Below, in pieces: positions 60,130 through 64,000 of a stretch of DNA of 64,000 nucleotides; positions within the stretch are counted from its first letter, which is position 1, and each line of letters begins with the position of its first letter. The translations under genes were made by a program, and so were the position numbers. This stretch comes from Tenebrio molitor (Eukaryota; Arthropoda; Insecta; Coleoptera; Tenebrionidae). The stretch is taken from NCBI RefSeq assembly GCF_963966145.1, contig NC_091054.1:2356001-2420000 (forward strand), written 5' to 3'. Under the pieces are notes generated by a model. That model saw nothing but the letters and a program-made list of their open reading frames with translations. It was not told the DNA's origin and made no database searches.

Positions 60130-60137
60130 TTTATATA
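60130..60137 (-). promoter_or_regulatory. TATA box of copy G
   Basis: TATATAAA, 25 bases before GGCAGTTT (A at 60,112), with TTATCAG (GATA-type) upstream. The promoter is as well kept as in copy D, which argues that G is expressed. Confidence 0.66.
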
Positions 60138-60363
60138 TTGCGCATATCTGATAACAGGATACGGAAAATTACAAAAAAACTAGCAGGAAGACACGAATCA
60201 TTAAACGTGAACAATATTTTTAGAACGGCAATTAATTTTTTTTTTTTAATTTACGGCATATTGGTTATTTATTGGTTGCGCAAAAAAAACACATTTAAGT
60301 ACATGTATCTATTATTTTTCCGAAGAATGTTTTTTTTTATTGACTAATAAATGGCTAAGAATA

Positions 60364-60875
60364 ATCATAATATATAATTCATATTAAGCATAACAGACCA
60401 GACATTTAATTTTAAATAAACAACAAAAGCAAGCATATCTTTTAGATATAGCTGTTCCAAATTCACATAATATAACACAGACATATAACACAAAAATTAA
60501 TAAATATTTAGAGCTGTCCGTTGCTATGAGAAATCTTTGGTGTTTAGAAAAAATTTCGATTTTACCACTTGTAATTTCAGCAACGGGAATAGTACCGCAA
60601 TCTCTTTTTAAATATTTAAAAATTCTGGATTTAGATAACACATTGGTAGTTGAAATTCAAAAAGGTATATTATTATACTCATGTCACATCGTGAGGAAGT
60701 TCCTTAACATTGACACAGAACATAATACACAACAAAGTCAAAATGCGGAGGCGAGACGCCGGTAATTATGTTGATAAGCACTGCACTATTACTTGATAGT
60801 AATATCCGTAATAGTGTATGTACTCCGGCAAAATTGCCGTGCCGCCGGGTGGAGGTGGGATAGTGTATCATAATA
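60364..60875 (+). mobile_element. 5'-truncated non-LTR retrotransposon insertion with 9-bp target duplication
   Basis: ATCATAATA occurs at 60,364-60,372 and again at 60,867-60,875, bracketing 494 bp that units 1 and 2 lack. Unit 1 shows a near-empty site (ATCATAAGGAAAATACAAC). The insert is the 3' end of a reverse-transcriptase element, listed separately. It ends GGGTGGAGGTGGGATAGTGT without a poly-A tail. Confidence 0.82.
60394..60765 (+). pseudogene. reverse transcriptase C-terminal fragment
   Basis: The frame is open from 60,394 to a stop at 60,765. It includes KQQKQAYLLDIAVPNSHNI, TKINKYLEL, RNLWCLEKISILPLVISATG, IVPQSLFKYL and IQKGILLYSCHIVRKFLN. These are the characteristic last segments of an arthropod non-LTR element polyprotein, downstream of the polymerase domain: the I-D-[IV]-A-[VI]-P box, the K-[IY]-x-K-Y-x-[DE]-L box, and the V-[VI]-x-[SG]-[AT]-[TL]-G box. 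About 120 codons remain and they are uninterrupted, which fits a recent 5'-truncated insertion. The catalytic polymerase region is missing. Confidence 0.85.
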
Positions 60876-61218
60876 AGGAAAATACAACCTATCGGGTTGG
60901 CAGCTCTGTATGTCAAAAAGTTTGACATTTGTTATTTCATAAAAATCTGCAAAAGTGCAAAATAAAACATTCCGTCAGCCGGAAAGTCTAATACAAGTGT
61001 GGTGCGGTAGGTATTTTACATCGCTCCAACTAATCAGGCAATCGGCTTTGCCTCGTGCCTGAGACCTAATTGTCGCGCTGTAAAATACACCTATATACCC
61101 CACTATAATGTAAATAACTTTATACTGAATGGCAACATCAAAATAATCCAGTTGTTTTTTTATTTATTTTTTTACTTTTCTTGAAATTGATGTTACTCAT
61201 TTATTTATTTGTCATTTG

Positions 61219-61956
61219 TACCGGGTGAGTGAGGTTTTACCGCCCGCACGATTAACCCTATTAAAAAATTACAAAACCCTTGATATAAGACTTCAAATAT
61301 GTGTAATCAATTTTCCCTTATCCTTATCACTTAATTCAGTCATAAAATTAAAAAATCGATTTTGAGTTAAAAAAAAAATTTTTCGTACACGCTCATAATT
61401 CACAATTAATTCAAAGAACACATTTATGAAATTCGCATCAAAAGATAATTATTCGTTTTTGAATTATTCCAATTTTAACATTAAGAGCGAAAAATTACCA
61501 TGATTTACAACTGCAGTGTCATAAATAAATATCTCATTGTTGGGAAACATCTGTTGCCCACTTTTCTAGTAATTCTTAAGTCCCCCTAAAGGGTACCATA
61601 AACAACCTACGTCAACTTCTTTTGTGTAACTGACCACCCAATTTAATAATAAATCATAGCTAAATTTTGCACTTTAATATCAAATCCCATTTATTTCAAA
61701 AACCGGTGATGTTTTCATGATTTCAATGACACCAAATTTTTCCTGAATGTTTGAAAGGACTCTCAGTGAAAAATTATGTAAATTAATGTAGCAGTTATTG
61801 AATTAAAACAAAATCTTTACCTGTTTCATTAAAAATTATGAATTTTTTACAGACTGTTCTACAGTGATGCACAATAATTTCTGGATTTTTTGAGAATTTT
61901 AAATTGATTAGAAGTGGGTGTTTTCGCTCGGGCGGTAAAACTTCACTCACCCGGTA
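61219..61956 (+). repeat. MITE family M3, copy 4, in unit 3
   Basis: Nearly identical to the unit 2 copy, with the same flanks (TCATTTG left, TAAGATCAAC right). Few differences separate the two copies over 737 bp, pointing to a recent duplication of the unit. Confidence 0.92.
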
Positions 61957-62164
61957 TAAGATCAACTAAAGAGGTATCCAAAATTATTGCCACAAAATGA
62001 ATGCAACACTATACTTAGCTGTAAGTCTGTATTCATTAATAAATAAATGAGTGTGCTTCAATTGGTTTGAAATAAGAATACAAAAATAATCAGCAGTATT
62101 TGTCAGTTTATTTGAAGACATTACATACACCAAAAAATAAACACCGGTTTATGGCTTTAAGATC

Positions 62165-62440
62165 CTAATCATAATCTCCTCTCGAAGGCCAACGTGATGT
62201 CCTTGCTGTAAAGGATTTAAGAGATACGTAATTACTAACAAAACTATAACGAATACAATATAATACAGGGTTATTATAAATGATGGTCCCATCGTAGTGT
62301 TAGACTAGTCTCACTCATGTTATGAGGCTTGCGGCACATTCAACTACGCAACTGCGATGAGACAATAATTTATTATCACCTGAGACGGTAGTAGCAATTG
62401 CTACTAGAACAACCAATAAAAACATCATTTTCGCGTACAT
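62165..62440 (-). CDS. small secreted peptide precursor, copy H (RGD type)
   Basis: Exon 1 (62,440-62,380) encodes MYAKMMFLLVVLVAIATTVS, so its signal ends like the variable-type genes (ATT in place of AAS). The intron is 174 bp (62,379-62,206) and its foldback lost 9 bases relative to E and F. Exon 2 (62,205-62,165) encodes RTSRWPSRGDYD, TAG, identical to copy E. The precursor is 33 residues. AATAAA is at 62,107-62,112. The mixed features suggest gene conversion between the two gene types within or between units. Confidence 0.67.
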
Positions 62441-62479
62441 GTTGATGATTTGGTTGTGAACTGCCATCTTTCTGAAGAG

Positions 62480-62487
62480 TTTATATA
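62480..62487 (-). promoter_or_regulatory. TATA box of copy H
   Basis: TATATAAA, with the initiator GGCAGTTC 25 bases on (A at 62,462). It completes the set of eight copies with the same spacing. Confidence 0.67.
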
Positions 62488-63186
62488 GTGCGCATATCTG
62501 ATGACAGGAAAAATACAAAAAAACTAGCAGGAAGACACGAATCATTAAACATGAACAATATTTTTAGAACTGCAATTAGACATTTTTTTGAAATTTAAGC
62601 ATATTGGTTACTTATTGGTTGCGCATAATTTACTTTTTACGCCACCATTAAAAAAGCACTTCACAACGTGAAATTCAAAACATTTGCACGGCCACTGCAT
62701 AAACAGTTATTGTGGTCCCGCAAAAGAAAGTGTAAAGGGGCATTTTTGGCCCTTGGGAGTAAAAGTAAGTACAATAATACAAAATGCTCCAAAAGTATTT
62801 TATGTTTTATCATTCTAGGAAGAATACGTATATGATAAGTTAATCACAAAGTAGTTTTTTTCTAGAGTATGTACTTTGAAATTAGAACCTGAAGAAAGAC
62901 CAATATGAGGTTTTGTCGCTCTTGTTGAAAAAATTTCATTTCTAATTAAGGTCTGAGAAGAAGATTAAAAATGTATTTATGCAACTTGTGTATGCAGCAC
63001 TTTGTTTATGCGTGGGATTACGACACTCGCAGCGCTCGTACGTGTAAACTACCCACTTGTAACAAAAGCAGTACTTTACAGGCATCAGACACGTTGCATA
63101 CACAATTATTCAGCAACATGTTTTGAAGTTGGAGTTTTTCAACTTGAACTAAAGAAACTAATTTGAGGTGAAATAGATTAATTGTC

Positions 63187-63730
63187 AGGTCCTAGACATT
63201 GTGATGAGACCACACTTTTTACACAACAATAAATTCGGTAACTGTAAAAATCGGACACTACACTTATATACCTCTAAATTACGTCGAAAAATCATGTCAC
63301 CAGGTGTATCATTCGTTACTCAACAAGCAAATAATAACAGCGTAGAAAGTTCTATTTCTGTATCAATAAAGACAAAGAAATGGGTGTGTACCAGAATGAA
63401 TTACGATTCAGCTGTTGGTGGAACAAGAGAAAAATACGATTTTCGCATCATGCCACATCATGACCTACAATAACTCCACCGAAATTCCGTCGATTCAAGG
63501 CACGTCACGTGAATGGGTGTGAGGTCGCATTAACTCACGTATGCCGAAGACTCCGGATAGATATCGAGGCCCTGCAGAGGCGATCAACACTTGAAGACGA
63601 GCGAGAACGCGACGAGATCATTGACCATCGAGGTAAACATTGCGTGGTCGAAGAAACCTCATCCACTTTTTGCCACACAACCAACACGGTGTCTATTTCT
63701 AAGCAAGTCAACCGAAGATCTACCCTCTGA
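63187..63730 (+). other. partial fourth unit with longer plus-strand open frames
   Basis: Two plus-strand frames lie here. The first (63,201-63,473) is the block repeated at 51.67, 55.05 and 58.90 kb; it contains SISVSIKTKKWVCTRMNYD and ends HHDLQ. The second (63,509-63,730, 73 codons) contains VCRRLRIDIEALQRR and EDERERDEIIDHRG, then a possible donor CGAG/GTAAAC. The middle of the second frame is replaced by unrelated sequence in the other units, so this edge may hold the parental form. The copy at 51.67 kb has an early stop. I recognise no family. It could be an exon of a neighbouring gene captured by the tandem duplication, or non-coding. Confidence 0.3.
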
Positions 63731-63777
63731 TCACTGTATTGAAATAAAAATATTTTTCCCAACAAAGGAGCTGTAAA

Positions 63778-63960
63778 ATGCAACTGGTCTTTTTTGAGTT
63801 CTTTATCTGTTCCATTATCTTTTTGGATTTTGGTGTCAGTGGAGAATCTTTTTCACTCTATTCCGTGGGAAAAACCCCCATTGATTTATTATTATTATTA
63901 TATCTGTGGTGCGTTCACAATCGACTCTTCAACGCCAACTTTGAGGAGAAATTTAAATGA
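63778..63960 (+). CDS. possible small secreted protein, partial or chance frame
   Basis: The frame starts MQLVFFEFFICSIIFLDFGVSG, which has the form of a signal peptide ending in V-S-G, followed by ESFSLYSVGKTPID. From about 63,903 the frame runs into an M1 transposon end, so the true 3' part is either lost or spliced out. AT-rich sequence with TATTTTT lies 30 bases upstream. It is on the opposite strand to the peptide cluster and its signal is unlike that family's. Low confidence. Confidence 0.2.
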   Translation: MQLVFFEFFICSIIFLDFGVSGESFSLYSVGKTPIDLLLLLYLWCVHNRLFNANFEEKFK

Positions 63961-63970
63961 ACACTCGATA
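63903..63970. repeat. right half of an M1 element
   Basis: TGGTGCGTTCACAATCGACT, TTCAACGCCAACTTTGAGG and ATTTAAATGAACACTCGATA match the right half of copy 3. The left half is absent. Confidence 0.8.
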
Positions 63971-64000
63971 TCTATAGATTCGTTCCATCATAAAAAAGAC

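Larger units (their letters stand above)
58889..63186. repeat. tandem unit 3 (4.3 kb)
   Basis: Same block order, with peptide copies G and H. It has the M3 element in the same spot as unit 2 and, in addition, a retrotransposon fragment at 60.37-60.87 kb. A 36-base deletion near 58,970 shortens the plus-strand block relative to unit 2. Confidence 0.87.

Noticed and set aside
1..64000. CRISPR array, bacterial operon or integrated phage
   Set aside because: No regularly spaced repeats with spacers, no dense gene arrangement and clear eukaryotic introns and tRNAs.

Overview
The window looks like insect nuclear DNA: about two thirds A+T, GT-AG introns of roughly 64 bp, arthropod-type TATA/initiator promoters, two nuclear tRNA-Gly genes, and many short inverted-repeat transposons with TA target sites. 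A beetle is my best guess from the style of the repeats, but nothing here proves the order. No long coding region exists; the longest open frames are not protein-like.

Positions 1 to about 50,300 are a gene-poor tract. It holds at least five MITE families (called M1 to M5 plus singletons here), several foldback palindromes, two fragments of a mariner-like transposase, a tRNA-derived SINE, and two tRNA-Gly(UCC) genes on the minus strand. One weak candidate spliced gene lies on the plus strand at 47.35-48.05 kb. Everything else there reads as intergenic or long-intron sequence.

Positions 50.4 to 62.5 kb are the reason to look at this window. Eight related copies of a tiny two-exon gene lie in tandem, all on the minus strand. 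Exon 1 encodes only a signal peptide (MYAKMMFLLVV... type). A phase-1 intron splits the Ala codon just before the predicted cleavage point, and exon 2 encodes the whole mature peptide of 12 to 27 residues. Promoter, signal exon, splice sites and 3' region are shared, while the mature peptides differ sharply. One is proline/arginine-rich with no acidic residue and looks like an antimicrobial peptide, one has a Cys-x-x-Cys pair, one is acidic with a Tyr/Gly tail, one is a shortened relative of that, and three are nearly identical 12-mers containing RGD. One copy is decayed. Six of the eight lie in three direct repeats of 3.4, 3.9 and 4.3 kb, each carrying one variable-type and one RGD-type gene. 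The unit lengths are explained by a MITE, a foldback element and a retrotransposon fragment inserted at different times.

The right edge (63.2-63.97 kb) carries a partial fourth repeat, a possible small secreted-protein frame and the end of an M1 element. Function of the cluster is inferred from sequence form only; an immune or other secreted-effector role is the leading idea.
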